A stretch of 44,767 nucleotides of DNA from Bacillota bacterium (GCA_023418915.1 JAEZYU010000071.1:1-44767), one strand, 5' to 3'; counted from the first letter of the stretch, positions 8,029 through 17,021 are shown. Translations and numbers: made by a program. Notes: a model not told the origin generated them from the letters alone.

Positions 8029-9303
8029 TTATCTCATATATTCAAACTCGATATCATATATTTTTACTGTGTCGCCCTCATTAATTCCCATTTGTTCGAG
8101 CTCATCGATGACACCCTTAGTTTTAAGAGAGCGCTGGAAATACTGAAGTGATTCATATACGTCAAAATTGGTAGATCCTACTACCTTTCTGATCCAGCTT
8201 CCCTCAACAATATAGACATCGCCTTCCTTGCGTATCGTGAATGGTTTCTCTTCCTCCACCTTGTAGATAACCTCTTTACCTTCATCTACCAGCGGTATTG
8301 TCTCGGGCAGTTCATTCAACCGTGCCGCAATGTATTGCATCAGTTCCTTTATTCCTGTATTTGAAGCGGCTGATATAGGAAATACTTTATAACCCTTACC
8401 CTCAACCGTACTTTTAAACTTTTCAAGGTTTTCCTTGCCCTGCGGCAGATCTGTCTTATTTGCAGCTACCACCTGCGGCCTTTCTGCCAGCTTTGCATCA
8501 TACAGCCGCAATTCTTCGTTTATTTTTTCAAAATCCTCCAGCGGCTCACGTCCATCAACTCCTGCCACATCTACTACATGCAAAAGCATCCTGTTTCTTT
8601 CCACATGTCTCAGGAAGTCAAATCCCAGTCCGACTCCTTCATGAGCTCCTTCAATCAGGCCGGGTATATCCGCAAGCAAAAAGCTGGCACCCTCGTCGAT
8701 TCTGACGACACCCAGGTTCGGTTCCAGTGTCGTAAATGGATAGTCCGCTATCTTTGGTCTGGCAGCAGACACCATCGACAATATTGTCGATTTGCCGGCG
8801 TTCGGAAAGCCTACCAGTCCTACATCTGCGATCATCTTCAGCTCCAGCTCGGCTATGTATTCCTCTCCCGGGTCACCTGGTTTTGCAAAGCTAGGCACCT
8901 GCCTGGTAGATGTAGCGAAATGCTGATTTCCTGCACCACCCTTACCTCCACTGGCTACTACCTTTTTCTGACCAGGTTCGATCATATCCGCCAGGATGCG
9001 GCCTGTTTCAGTATCTCTGATCACAGTACCTGCCGGCACCTTTATCAAAAGATCCTTGCCGCTCTTTCCGGTACGCCTGGCAGCGCCGCCGTTTTCGCCG
9101 GATTCGGCAACATATTTCCTCTTATATCTGAAATCTATGAGAGTTCTCAAGCCCTCATCCACCTCAAATATGATGTCGCCGCCCTTGCCGCCGTCACCGC
9201 CATCGGGTCCGCCAGCCGCAACATATTTCTCCCTGTGGAATGAAACTATCCCATTACCGCCGTCACCGGCTTTTATTGTAATTTTTGCGCGATCAATGAA
9301 CAT
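8029..9303 (-). CDS. obgE: GTPase Obg
   Basis: A 424-residue ribosome-assembly GTPase. It has the glycine-rich Obg fold (residues 1-157), a G domain with GFPNAGKST (G1), DIPGLIEGAHEGVGLG (G3) and NKTD (G4), then the C-terminal OCT domain found in Gram-positive Obg. It acts on late 50S maturation and links to stress responses in Bacillus. Start: ATG with AAAGGAG upstream. A strong hairpin with U-tracts at 9354-9380 separates it from rpmA, so it probably depends on read-through or on its own promoter. Confidence 0.96.
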   Translation of the reverse strand: MFIDRAKITIKAGDGGNGIVSFHREKYVAAGGPDGGDGGKGGDIIFEVDEGLRTLIDFRYKRKYVAESGENGGAARRTGKSGKDLLIKVPAGTVIRDTETGRILADMIEPGQKKVVASGGKGGAGNQHFATSTRQVPSFAKPGDPGEEYIAELELKMIADVGLVGFPNAGKSTILSMVSAARPKIADYPFTTLEPNLGVVRIDEGASFLLADIPGLIEGAHEGVGLGFDFLRHVERNRMLLHVVDVAGVDGREPLEDFEKINEELRLYDAKLAERPQVVAANKTDLPQGKENLEKFKSTVEGKGYKVFPISAASNTGIKELMQYIAARLNELPETIPLVDEGKEVIYKVEEEKPFTIRKEGDVYIVEGSWIRKVVGSTNFDVYESLQYFQRSLKTKGVIDELEQMGINEGDTVKIYDIEFEYMR

Positions 9304-9353
9304 ACTGCTCTCCTTTACTTCTTAAGCTACTGATAAATACGTCCATATGGAAA

Positions 9354-9380
9354 AAGTCCCGGCTTTTTGTGCCGGGACTT
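9354..9380 (-). terminator. Rho-independent terminator after rpmA
   Basis: A perfect 10-bp stem, AAGTCCCGGC with GCCGGGACTT, around a 7-base loop. It is followed by T-rich sequence on the minus strand and is A/T-rich on both sides. Confidence 0.85.
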
Positions 9381-9392
9381 ATTTTTTGCTTA

Positions 9393-9671
9393 TTACATTG
9401 TTACTATACTGACTTGCTTTCTGTCCTTGCCCAATCTTTCAAACTTGACCTTGCCTTCTGTCAATGCAAAAAGTGTATCATCCTTACCCTTGCCTACATT
9501 TGTTCCGGGATGAATCTTTGTACCTCTCTGCCTGACTATTATATTTCCGGCCAGTACATACTGTCCGTCGCCCTTCTTGACGCCGAGTCTCTGTGCCGCA
9601 CTGTCACGGCCGTTCCTTGAGCTGCCGACTCCCTTCTTGTGAGCAAACAGCTGTAGATTAATTTTAATCAT
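9393..9671 (-). CDS. rpmA: 50S ribosomal protein bL27 with cleavable leader
   Basis: The 92-residue L27, recognisable by HKKGVGSSRNGRDS and the conserved VLAGNIIVRQRGTK. The mature protein must begin at AHKKG, since its N-terminal tail reaches the peptidyl-transferase centre. Here it is preceded by MIKINLQLF, the Firmicute leader that the Prp protease removes after the Phe. Prp is encoded immediately upstream and overlaps by eight bases (ATG at 9671, prp stop at 9664), so protease and substrate are translated together. The longer reading start at 9689 is rejected because the leader consensus begins at MIKIN. Confidence 0.96.
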   Translation of the reverse strand: MIKINLQLFAHKKGVGSSRNGRDSAAQRLGVKKGDGQYVLAGNIIVRQRGTKIHPGTNVGKGKDDTLFALTEGKVKFERLGKDRKQVSIVTM

Positions 9672-10008
9672 CGGATTGCACCTCCTCATCCTTTACCGAT
9701 ACATATTTGCCATATGAAAGTTCTATCTGTTTGAAGCCTATCGCCGTAGTCTCCATGATGATCAACGCAGTGGCTCTCTGTTTTTCGTCCATCTTCTCAG
9801 GAAGTCGTATTGTCATATTTCCGTCCTTTTGGCTGTAGCATTGCTTCAAGCCTGCCAGACTTTCCAGCGCACCGGCTGCTGTATAGGCCGTGACCGATAC
9901 TGCTGAGCAAATGATGTCGGCTCCTGCCTGCGCATAACCTGAATGTCCGTCGATTTCCAATCTGCTGATAGAACCTGTCGAATCCCTGGTTATAATGATC
10001 CTAATCAT
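9664..10008 (-). CDS. prp: Ribosomal-processing cysteine protease Prp
   Basis: The 114-residue Prp/YsxB peptidase that trims the L27 leader in Firmicutes. The catalytic pair is visible as His22 in DGHSGYA and Cys34 in IICSAVS, at the spacing known for the family. It sits between rplU and rpmA in the standard order. The ATG at 10008 lies three bases past the rplU stop; a TTG at 10014 overlapping that stop is less likely. Cotranslation with rpmA is implied by the eight-base overlap. Confidence 0.94.
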   Translation of the reverse strand: MIRIIITRDSTGSISRLEIDGHSGYAQAGADIICSAVSVTAYTAAGALESLAGLKQCYSQKDGNMTIRLPEKMDEKQRATALIIMETTAIGFKQIELSYGKYVSVKDEEVQSDD

Positions 10009-10010
10009 TA

Positions 10011-10322
10011 TCAAACACTGATCTTTTCGATCTGTACTCTGGTGAAAGGCTGTCTGTGACCGGCTTTTCTCCTGTAGCCTTTCTTCGGCTTAAACTTGAA
10101 AACAATGATCTTCTTTGCCTTCCCCTGTCCAAGCACCTTTGCGGATACGCTCGCATTTGCGACCAACGGCTTGCCGAAAGTTACACTGCCCTCGCTGGAT
10201 ACAGCCAGGACCTTGTCGAATGTAACAGTTGTGCCATCTTCAGCTTCAAGCTTTTCAACGAACACTACATCGCCTTCTTGCACCTTATACTGCTTTCCGC
10301 CTGTTTCTATTACTGCGTACAT
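10011..10322 (-). CDS. rplU: 50S ribosomal protein bL21
   Basis: The 103-residue L21, normal length, starting MYAVIETGGKQYKV and ending with the rRNA-binding KKGYRRKAGHRQPFT. AGGAGG lies eight bases before the ATG at 10322; the upstream extension to 10358 is not coding. It is the first gene of the rplU-prp-rpmA unit and is preceded by a structured leader (10362-10420) that is probably the L21 autoregulatory site. Confidence 0.97.
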   Translation of the reverse strand: MYAVIETGGKQYKVQEGDVVFVEKLEAEDGTTVTFDKVLAVSSEGSVTFGKPLVANASVSAKVLGQGKAKKIIVFKFKPKKGYRRKAGHRQPFTRVQIEKISV

Positions 10323-10361
10323 GGTATATACCTCCTGCTTACAGACTCGCCGGACCATTTA

Positions 10362-10420
10362 GGCAGCCATTGCACCTTATCCCTTTGCAGTACAGACCCA
10401 TTACCGGGTGCCGTTCTGCC
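10362..10420 (-). promoter_or_regulatory. Probable L21 leader (ribosomal protein autoregulation)
   Basis: The minus-strand transcript ahead of rplU folds as nested stems: GGCAG (10416-10420) with CTGCC (10362-10366), and inside it GGCACC with GGTGC, capped by CCCGGTAATGGG. This position and nested shape fit the L21 leader family described upstream of rplU in Firmicutes. A covariance search would confirm it. Confidence 0.6.
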
Positions 10421-10648
10421 GCCGTATCAACAGCATTTTAAAGCCTTGGCCGAGCGGTTACCGAACTATTCTAACACACGAGTGAATCTATGTCAACGCC
10501 AATTATCTTTGTGTTTGCCTTCTACAATTGATTTCATAAGTTACCTATATTTCTCTTTCATACGCGTAGAATTTAGTTCAGCGAAAAACTGTGTCTTTCT
10601 TCTATCTCTGTTTGCTATGTTCATTTGTAGCCCTAAATGCCTAATTTC

Positions 10649-10780
10649 ACTACTATTCCGCTACTATTTCACTTCTATTTCACTACTATTTTACTGCTGT
10701 TTTACTACTGTTTTTCTGCTATTTCGCTGCTGTTTCACTACTATTTTCTGCTATTTCGCTGCTGTTTTTCTGCTATTTGA
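10649..10780. repeat. Low-complexity CTACTATTT/CTGCTGTTT array
   Basis: About twelve degenerate 10-12-bp units of the type CTACTATTTCA, CTGCTATTTCG and CTGCTGTTTT. It is strongly strand-biased (pyrimidine-rich on plus) and non-coding, in the rng-rplU gap. Confidence 0.85.
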
Positions 10781-10846
10781 GTGAGTACATGACACACTTC
10801 TTGTTTATTATTCAGGTCCAAGAAAACGTCCGCACTCCCAGCGTTT

Positions 10847-11067
10847 CTACTGAGCTTTCTTCTGCAACCTGGAATTTACTTTTTCAATTGAGCCTTCATT
10901 TGATTTTTTTACAACGGTTATTAGGCTAAAAAGCAAGTATAGAGTAACAAACACAGATATCGCAGTAATAATGTTAAAAAATTCAATTAATGGGTAATGC
11001 TTAGTCTGTTTTTTCTAAATTCATCAGCAATAATATGGTTGTATTCCATATTATGTAAAACATTCAT
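10847..11067 (-). pseudogene. Small membrane-protein gene split by a -1 frameshift
   Basis: Frame 1 starts at ATG 11067 (MNVLHNMEYNHIIADEFRKN) and stops soon after. The -1 frame takes over at a run of six A and gives KQTKHYPLIEFF, a clear 22-residue transmembrane stretch (NIITAISVFVTLYLL onward), then a Lys-rich tail ending RLQKKAQ at the stop at 10847. Read together this is a 73-residue single-pass protein. The junction is A-AAA-AAC in frame 1, the classic -1 slippery heptamer. It may be a programmed frameshift, a sequencing error or a decayed gene. No strong ribosome binding site precedes the ATG. I do not recognise a family. Confidence 0.5.
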
Positions 11068-11174
11068 GGACAGAACTCACTTTTTGATTAATTTTCTTTC
11101 CCATTATCTGAAAATTTAAACAGTTCACCCCCACTCTCATTATGTGAACCCCTCAATGTCCAAATTTTCTTAAC

Positions 11175-11205
11175 TTTTTCTCAATCCTTCCAGATTGAGT
11201 TTTTC
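11175..11205. terminator. Bidirectional terminator-like hairpin
   Basis: CTCAATC (11180-11186) pairs with GATTGAG (11193-11199), with five T on each strand's 3' side. It lies downstream of rng on the minus strand. Confidence 0.65.
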
Positions 11206-11261
11206 ATAAGTTAGTTAACCCCTCTACGCCAAACATATCACTGAATTGAATAGTCACTCGG

Positions 11262-11378
11262 AAAGGGCTTCGGCCCAAGAAAGGCCAGTCCCAGTTTAGG
11301 AAAGAGCTTCGGCCTAGGAAAGGCCCATTCCAGCGTCGGATATGACTTTGGCCTAGGAAAGGCGCATTCCAGTCCTAA
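11262..11378. repeat. 39-bp tandem array, three units
   Basis: Units at 11262-11300, 11301-11339 and 11340-11378 share CTTCGGCCTAGGAAAGGC and TTCCAG. Each contains its own small palindrome, GCCTAGG-AAAGGC. It lies about 90 bases past the end of rng. Confidence 0.88.
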
Positions 11379-11469
11379 CCCATGCGATGCCCAAGTGTCT
11401 CCCCGCTTGGGCGATGACGGCTCAGCCCGCTGGCTCGTCATACCAACTGCTGTTGACCACCTATTCCCT

Positions 11470-12750
11470 CTATGCATTCTTTGCTGCCACACCATTTGAC
11501 AGCACTTTGCCGGTGCCCTCGCAATAGGGGCAATCCACATGCAGAATGGTTGACAGTTCCTGTCTGACCTTCTTTCTCGTCATCTCTATCAACCCCAGAC
11601 CTGTCATCCCTACAACTGTCGTTTTCGTCCTGTCCTTCTTAAGAGCCTGCTTGAGCTTATCCATCACCATCTGCTGATGTTCGTGCTCATGCATATCTAT
11701 GAAATCGATAATTATGATGCCTCCAATGTCCCTCAGCCGTACCTGCTTTGCTATCTCACCAGCCGCTTCTATATTGGTCTTGAGCACAGTGTCCTCAAGA
11801 TTGTTACCACCCACATATTTTCCGGTATTCACATCAATAACGGTAAGTGCTTCTGTCCTGTCGATCACCAGATAACCGCCGCACTTCAGCCAGACCTTTC
11901 GGGACAACGCCCTTGCAAGCTTTGATTCAAGCTGGTAATACTCGAACATATCATAGTCTTTCCCGAAAAACTCAACTCTGCGCTTCAGTTCCGGTGATAC
12001 GATATCTGTAAGCTCCAATACCTTCTCGTAATAATTCCGGTCATTTAATATGAATTTATCTATGTCCTTTGTGAACATATCACGGACCATCCTGTATACA
12101 AGATTGAGATCCTTATGTATACAGCGCGGTACAGGTCCGTTTTTTTCCTTTTCCTTAATGCTGCTCCACAGCTTCACCAAGAAGCTAAGATCATCGGTGA
12201 AATCTTCTTCCTCCATTCCTTCTGAAGCAGTTCTGACTATGAGTCCCATCCCTTCCGGCTTAAGGTTTTCAGCAATATTTTTCAGCTTTGACCTCTCCGC
12301 TTCATTCTCTATCCTTCTGGAAACCCCGGTATAATCAGCATCAGGGAGCAGCACCAGATGTCTTCCTGGCAGCGTTATATTAGTAGTGACTCTGGGTCCC
12401 TTTGAGCCTATGGGTTCCTTTATGACCTGCACTGTCACCTCTTGCCCAACGCTTACCAGTTCACTGATATTATAGTCCCTGACTTCCTGAACAGCATCAT
12501 CCTCGTCGTCAGTGTAATCCTTTTTTGCAACTATATCTCCCGCATAAAGAAATGCATTCTTTTCGTGGCCGATATCCACAAAGGCAGCCTGCATTCCCGG
12601 CAGCACGCTGCTGACTTTAGCTCTGTATATATTACCTACCATTCTTTCTATGCCGGGTTTTTCTATGTAAATTTCTGCCAGGTCGTCATCCTCGAGCAGT
12701 GCAACCCTGCTTTCGCTGACGCCGATATCAACTATCAACTGCTTGCTCAA
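11470..12750 (-). CDS. rng: Ribonuclease G/E family protein
   Basis: A 426-residue endoribonuclease of the RNase E/G family. It has an N-terminal S1-type domain (GNIYRAKVSSVLPGMQAAFVDIG), the 5'-sensor/RNase H-like regions, the DNase I-like catalytic site (VIDVNTGKYVGG with Asp and the later IIIDFIDM with Asp), and the zinc-link CPYCEGTG. It ends only about 12 residues after the zinc-link, much earlier than E. coli RNase G, so the C-terminal small domain is missing. The neighbouring frame holds no homologous continuation, so I see no frameshift. The start is TTG at 12750 with AGAGGTG five bases upstream; a TTG at 12768 has no such site. It follows DUF2344 closely in the order known from Clostridia. 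Confidence 0.93.
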   Translation of the reverse strand: MSKQLIVDIGVSESRVALLEDDDLAEIYIEKPGIERMVGNIYRAKVSSVLPGMQAAFVDIGHEKNAFLYAGDIVAKKDYTDDEDDAVQEVRDYNISELVSVGQEVTVQVIKEPIGSKGPRVTTNITLPGRHLVLLPDADYTGVSRRIENEAERSKLKNIAENLKPEGMGLIVRTASEGMEEEDFTDDLSFLVKLWSSIKEKEKNGPVPRCIHKDLNLVYRMVRDMFTKDIDKFILNDRNYYEKVLELTDIVSPELKRRVEFFGKDYDMFEYYQLESKLARALSRKVWLKCGGYLVIDRTEALTVIDVNTGKYVGGNNLEDTVLKTNIEAAGEIAKQVRLRDIGGIIIIDFIDMHEHEHQQMVMDKLKQALKKDRTKTTVVGMTGLGLIEMTRKKVRQELSTILHVDCPYCEGTGKVLSNGVAAKNA

Positions 12751-12771
12751 ACAAACACCTCTTTCCAACTG

Positions 12772-13515
12772 TCAAGAAAGCGAAGCTATATCCATAGGAT
12801 CAGCCAGCCCCTTGCCAGAATCAATATATAAAGCGCTGCGGTGCATCCTGACTGCAGCAGCCGAAACATTCCACTGCTCTGACAATGCCTTTACAAACAG
12901 GCCGGGATTGAGGTTTGCCTGGCTCCCCGCCTTGAGCCCAGCCTTTATAAGGAAGGCTCCTCCAAAGCTTTCATAACCCGCCGGCACCAGCTTTATCTCC
13001 TCAAGAGTCGCTTCAATTATCAATGGCCTGATTTCCGTATTCTTAACGGTAGTATGTCCTTTCCTGTCTCTGGATTCCTTCTTTGCTATAATACTGTCAC
13101 GTTTCAGCATATCATCCAGACAACCGGCCGCTTTTTCAAAATCAAGCTGATCCTCCGTAAACACTTCCAGCAAATAGTCCGCACGGCGTATCAACGCCAT
13201 TATGTTCTTTTTTGAATTGTTGACAGCAGCTCCGGTTATGATTATTCCGTCCGGTAAGGAGTCATTAAGCTTTTTCATGAACTCCACCGGCTCTATTTCG
13301 CTATCGAGTTCAAAATCGGCATGCTCACATTCACTGGTCATACCAACAGCCAACGGCAGCCCGAATATCATATGCGGATGTGGGTTGAACCCCTTTGAAT
13401 ACGATATTGGAAGGCCGGAACGCCTTATCGCCCTTTCAAACACCTTCATCAGGTCAAGGTGAGAAATGAATTTCACAGCCTCGTCCCGTATAAATCTTAT
13501 GCGAATGCTACTCAA
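12772..13515 (-). CDS. DUF2344 / TIGR03936 radical-SAM-linked protein
   Basis: A 247-residue protein of the TIGR03936 (DUF2344) family, seen next to or fused with TIGR03960 radical SAM proteins. The conserved N-terminus is KFISHLDLMKVFERA, then YSKGFNPHPHMIFGLPL. The biochemical role is unknown; its fixed position beside rng and rplU suggests RNA or ribosome work, which is inference. GGGAGGG lies seven bases before a TTG at 13515, whereas the ATG at 13521 abuts that site too closely, so TTG is preferred. It overlaps the end of TIGR03960 by eight bases. Confidence 0.85.
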   Translation of the reverse strand: MSSIRIRFIRDEAVKFISHLDLMKVFERAIRRSGLPISYSKGFNPHPHMIFGLPLAVGMTSECEHADFELDSEIEPVEFMKKLNDSLPDGIIITGAAVNNSKKNIMALIRRADYLLEVFTEDQLDFEKAAGCLDDMLKRDSIIAKKESRDRKGHTTVKNTEIRPLIIEATLEEIKLVPAGYESFGGAFLIKAGLKAGSQANLNPGLFVKALSEQWNVSAAAVRMHRSALYIDSGKGLADPMDIASLS

Positions 13516-15523
13516 CTTCATCCCTCCCGCCATTTACATGAAGATCATCTTGCTGTCTACCGCTTCCACCATCAGCAGCCGTATTAGCTTGGCACTCCCA
13601 CACCTCGTTCTCACCGCACATATTACTGGTCTCCGATACGCTTGTGCAGCCATCATTCTCAAGCTTTTCTACACCAGATTTATTATCGACACATATGCCC
13701 TGGCCGAAAACTGCAGCACCGCAGCCCACGCAGGATGTCATGCAGTTCGGAGTCACCTCGCCCTGTTGGGCTCTCTGGTTCTCACAAAGCAGATGCTTTT
13801 TTGTAACGCCAACATCTATATGATCCCACGGGAATACTTCATCACTGTTTCTCTTCCTGTTTGCATAAAACGAGGGGTCAAGCCCGCAATCATCAAATGC
13901 CTGCATCCATGTATCGAATCTGAAATGCTCGCCCCAGCTGTCGAAACGGCTCCCAAGCTCCCATGCCCTTGCAAGAACCTTTCCCACACGCCTGTCGCCC
14001 CTTGCAAAAACAGCTTCAAGCAGGCTCAGCTCCGGATCATGCCAATTGTACTTTAAATGTCTGTCTTTTATTTTATCTTTTAGAAATCTCTGCTTCTCCC
14101 TCAGTGTCTCAATACTGTCCTGCGCTTCCCACTGGAATGGTGTAAACGGCTTCGGCACGAAGGATGATGTACTTATGGTGACCTCAAGGCCTCTGCCTCT
14201 TTTCTCCTTCGGGACCTTGAAATACTCGTCCACTACAAGCCTGCCAAGCTTTGCAATGCCCTCCACATCCTCCAAAGTTTCATACGGCAGCCCTATCATA
14301 AAATAGAGCTTTACACCGTTCCATCCCCCTCTGAATGCCATTCCGACGGAACTGAGCAGATCCTCCTCGGTGACTCCCTTGTTAATGACATCCCTGAGCC
14401 TCTGCGTACCTGCCTCCGGTGCGAATGTCAATCCGCTTTTTCTTACCTTTTGAACTTTCTCCATCAGGTCAAGGGAAAAGGAATCTATGCGAAGAGACGG
14501 CAGTGCAAGATTGACCTTTTTGGGCTCCATCTCATTAATAAGCTCAGAGGTAAGCTCCGGCAGGCCTGAATAATCGCTGGTGCTGAGCGATGTCAGCGAT
14601 ATTTCCTCGTATCCCGTGCTCTCCTGCAGCTTTTTTGCAAGTCCCGCAAGCCTCTCTGGTGTCCTTTCCCTGACAGGCCTGTATATATAGCCTGCCTGGC
14701 AGAACCTGCATCCTCTCGTGCATCCGCGGAACAGCTCCAGCATGATCCTGTCATGGACTATGCTGATATAGGGCACTACCGTTTTTTCCGGAAAATAGAC
14801 GTTATCCAGGTCTTCAATTATCCTTTTTCTTATCCTTGCGGGGTATGAATCACTTACAGGCGACACAGATTTCAGCGTCTCGTCGCTGTTATACTCAGGC
14901 ATATAAAAGCTTGGTATATAAATACCTTCAATTTTAGCGATCCTATTGAGGAAATCCTCTCTTGCTGCTCCATCCCTTTTCCACTGCCTGTATTCATCCA
15001 TCACTTCGTTTATAATTTCTTCGCCTTCACCAAGCATGAAAAAGTCTATAAAATCGGCAAGAGGCTCAGGATTATAGGCACAAGGGCCTCCGGCGCATAC
15101 AAAGGGCATGCCTTCCTGCCTGTCCGCACTATGGAGCGGTATACCTGCCAGGTCCAGCATGTTAAGAATATTGGTATAGCTCATTTCATACTGAAGTGTA
15201 AAGCCTACAATATCAAAGTCTCCGACCGCACTGCGTGTCTCAAGAGAAAAAAGCGGAATACCGTTCTCCCGCATTCTGGCTTCCATATCGGTCCATGGAG
15301 CAAAGACTCTCTCGCAATATGTATCATCTCTCTCGTTAAGCAGGCTGTATAGGATCTTCATTCCCAGATGGGACATCCCCACTTCATATACATCAGGGAA
15401 ACAAAATGCAAACCGGATATTCGTCTTCGAAGGGTCCTTTTTGATACTGTTCAGTTCTCCGCCTGTATATCTGGCAGGCTTTTCAACGCTCTGTAATATG
15501 TCGTCTCTTATAACTACCGGCAC
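13508..15523 (-). CDS. TIGR03960 family radical SAM protein
   Basis: A 671-residue protein with an N-terminal B12-binding-like region (FAFCFPDVYEVGMSHLGMK), a radical SAM core with the CxxxCxxC cluster site CTRGCRFC, and a C-terminal Cys-rich zone (CMTSCVGCG). After that it ends in about 50 residues of acidic, Gly/Asn-rich sequence that look lineage-specific. The function of the family is unknown. Start: GTG at 15523 with GGAGG five bases upstream, matching the family's usual VVIRDDILQSVEKPARY opening; the upstream extension to 15583 is rejected. First gene of the TIGR03960-DUF2344-rng run. Confidence 0.9.
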   Translation of the reverse strand: MPVVIRDDILQSVEKPARYTGGELNSIKKDPSKTNIRFAFCFPDVYEVGMSHLGMKILYSLLNERDDTYCERVFAPWTDMEARMRENGIPLFSLETRSAVGDFDIVGFTLQYEMSYTNILNMLDLAGIPLHSADRQEGMPFVCAGGPCAYNPEPLADFIDFFMLGEGEEIINEVMDEYRQWKRDGAAREDFLNRIAKIEGIYIPSFYMPEYNSDETLKSVSPVSDSYPARIRKRIIEDLDNVYFPEKTVVPYISIVHDRIMLELFRGCTRGCRFCQAGYIYRPVRERTPERLAGLAKKLQESTGYEEISLTSLSTSDYSGLPELTSELINEMEPKKVNLALPSLRIDSFSLDLMEKVQKVRKSGLTFAPEAGTQRLRDVINKGVTEEDLLSSVGMAFRGGWNGVKLYFMIGLPYETLEDVEGIAKLGRLVVDEYFKVPKEKRGRGLEVTISTSSFVPKPFTPFQWEAQDSIETLREKQRFLKDKIKDRHLKYNWHDPELSLLEAVFARGDRRVGKVLARAWELGSRFDSWGEHFRFDTWMQAFDDCGLDPSFYANRKRNSDEVFPWDHIDVGVTKKHLLCENQRAQQGEVTPNCMTSCVGCGAAVFGQGICVDNKSGVEKLENDGCTSVSETSNMCGENEVWECQANTAADGGSGRQQDDLHVNGGRDEVE

Positions 15524-15712
15524 AAATACCTCCAAAAATGACTGTGTTGTGGTCACTATGCTGATTTCTCGCATAAACGCCACAGGTCATAATATATTTT
15601 TACTATGATATAGAATGTCGTTAACTAATTCCTCTCACAATAATATACCCAAATGAGAATCAATTAGCAATGCTCATAGGCCAATTGTTTTAGTAAAACT
15701 CAGTACTGCGAC

Positions 15713-16726
15713 CTAAACTGCCTTGTACCCTGGACCATAAAGTGCGGCAAGCCTTATTGCCTCTTCCATACTGACAGCTCCTGCAATTCCTTTGCCTGCT
15801 ATATCGAATGCAGTGCCGTGATCGACTGAGGTCCTCAGATACGGCATGCCGATTGTCAGAGAAATAGTCCTTTCAAAGTCCAGAGTCTTTGTGGCGATAT
15901 GCCCCTGATCATGATAAAGGGACAGCACTGCTCCATATTTACCATGTAATGCCTGATGGAACACAGAATCAGCAGGCACAGGCCCAACGACCGGGATACC
16001 TCTTGCTGCCGCTTCATTTACTGCAGGTTCTATCTCTCTGCCCTCATCATCCCCAAAAAGTCCGTGCTCACCGTTGTGAGGATTCAAACCCGCCACAGCC
16101 AGCGTCGACGAAGGCAGTCCAAGCATCTCGAGCGCTTTGCAGCATCTGCTGATATAATCAGTAAGGCGTTCTTTAGTTACCATATCGCATGCCTTTCTCA
16201 GTGATACATGCCTTGACAGGAAAAACACCCTCAATGTCCGGACCTGGAACATGGTCAGCGGATCATAGGTGCCGGTAAGCTCGGCCAGGATCTCAGTATG
16301 GCCTGTCTGCTTTACTCCTGCAGCCTTTATTGCTTCCTTATTTATTGGAGTGGTTGCAATTGCAGTTATCCTGCCGGCCACAGCCAGCTCCGACGCAACG
16401 CTTATATACTCATAGGCCGCCCTTCCCGCTTCAGCTTGTACACAGCCTATTTTGAGGCATTTCAAATTTATATTCCCAAGATCGATAATATCTACTGTCC
16501 CGTGCCTAAATGCACCTCCCTCAGGACCATCAACAGCATTGAAGCTGCAGCCCGTTCCCACTATTTTTTCCATTTCCTCAAGAACATCCAGGTTGCCTAT
16601 AACCAGCGGCCTGCATTCATCATACAGACTCTCTTTCTTCAGCGCCTTCAGCACGATCTCAGGCCCTATTCCGGCGGGATCGCCCATTGGTATGCCAATT
16701 ACAGGTTTTTTATTCTTTATTTCCAT
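15713..16726 (-). CDS. pdxA: PdxA-family dehydrogenase
   Basis: A 337-residue member of the 4-hydroxythreonine-4-phosphate dehydrogenase family (NAD-dependent oxidation and decarboxylation in pyridoxal phosphate synthesis). The N-terminal IGIPMGDPAGIGPEI, the GHTEIL histidine, LNPHNGEHGLFG and LYHDQGHI metal site are all present. No pdxJ or pdxB is near. Many Firmicutes use a different PLP route, and PdxA2 relatives act on four-carbon acid sugar phosphates such as erythronate-4-phosphate. With a galacturonidase-type gene beside it, a catabolic role is possible. GGGGAGG lies six bases before the ATG. Confidence 0.85.
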   Translation of the reverse strand: MEIKNKKPVIGIPMGDPAGIGPEIVLKALKKESLYDECRPLVIGNLDVLEEMEKIVGTGCSFNAVDGPEGGAFRHGTVDIIDLGNINLKCLKIGCVQAEAGRAAYEYISVASELAVAGRITAIATTPINKEAIKAAGVKQTGHTEILAELTGTYDPLTMFQVRTLRVFFLSRHVSLRKACDMVTKERLTDYISRCCKALEMLGLPSSTLAVAGLNPHNGEHGLFGDDEGREIEPAVNEAAARGIPVVGPVPADSVFHQALHGKYGAVLSLYHDQGHIATKTLDFERTISLTIGMPYLRTSVDHGTAFDIAGKGIAGAVSMEEAIRLAALYGPGYKAV

Positions 16727-16986
16727 ACTAAGCCTCCCCTATATAATTACCGTTTTGTACAACAATGCCGTGTCATAACAACACTTTCAGTTATATGTTG
16801 CATCCTCTCCTGAAGAATACTTATGAGATATATTGTCCAGTCTGCATGCTTTACTCTTTACTGCCCCTCACTCATTCCTTATATTCACCAACTTCTCCAT
16901 TTTGATCATAGGATACGGGTAACGCTTAGCAAAGTCAAATCAAGGCAGCGCTCAGATTAGCAGATGGCACCTTAACCATTGTTCAC

Positions 16987-17020
16987 AAGGGGACATCCTT
17001 CGCCTTGTTATATGTCCCTT
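16987..17020 (-). terminator. Inverted repeat after the GH4 gene
   Basis: AAGGGGACAT (16987-16996) pairs with ATGTCCCTT (17012-17020), immediately past the GH4 stop. No real T-run follows on the minus strand, so termination would be weak. Confidence 0.45.
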
Positions 17021-17021
17021 A

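Noticed and set aside
10056..10784. Long plus-strand open frame over rplU and the pyrimidine-rich array
   Set aside because: It is antisense to rplU and its leader, and its second half is the CTACTATTT repeat. Composition is not protein-like.
11238..11540. Minus-strand open frame past rng as a frameshifted RNase G C-terminus
   Set aside because: Its residues show no resemblance to the RNase G C-terminal domain and mostly translate the 39-bp repeats.
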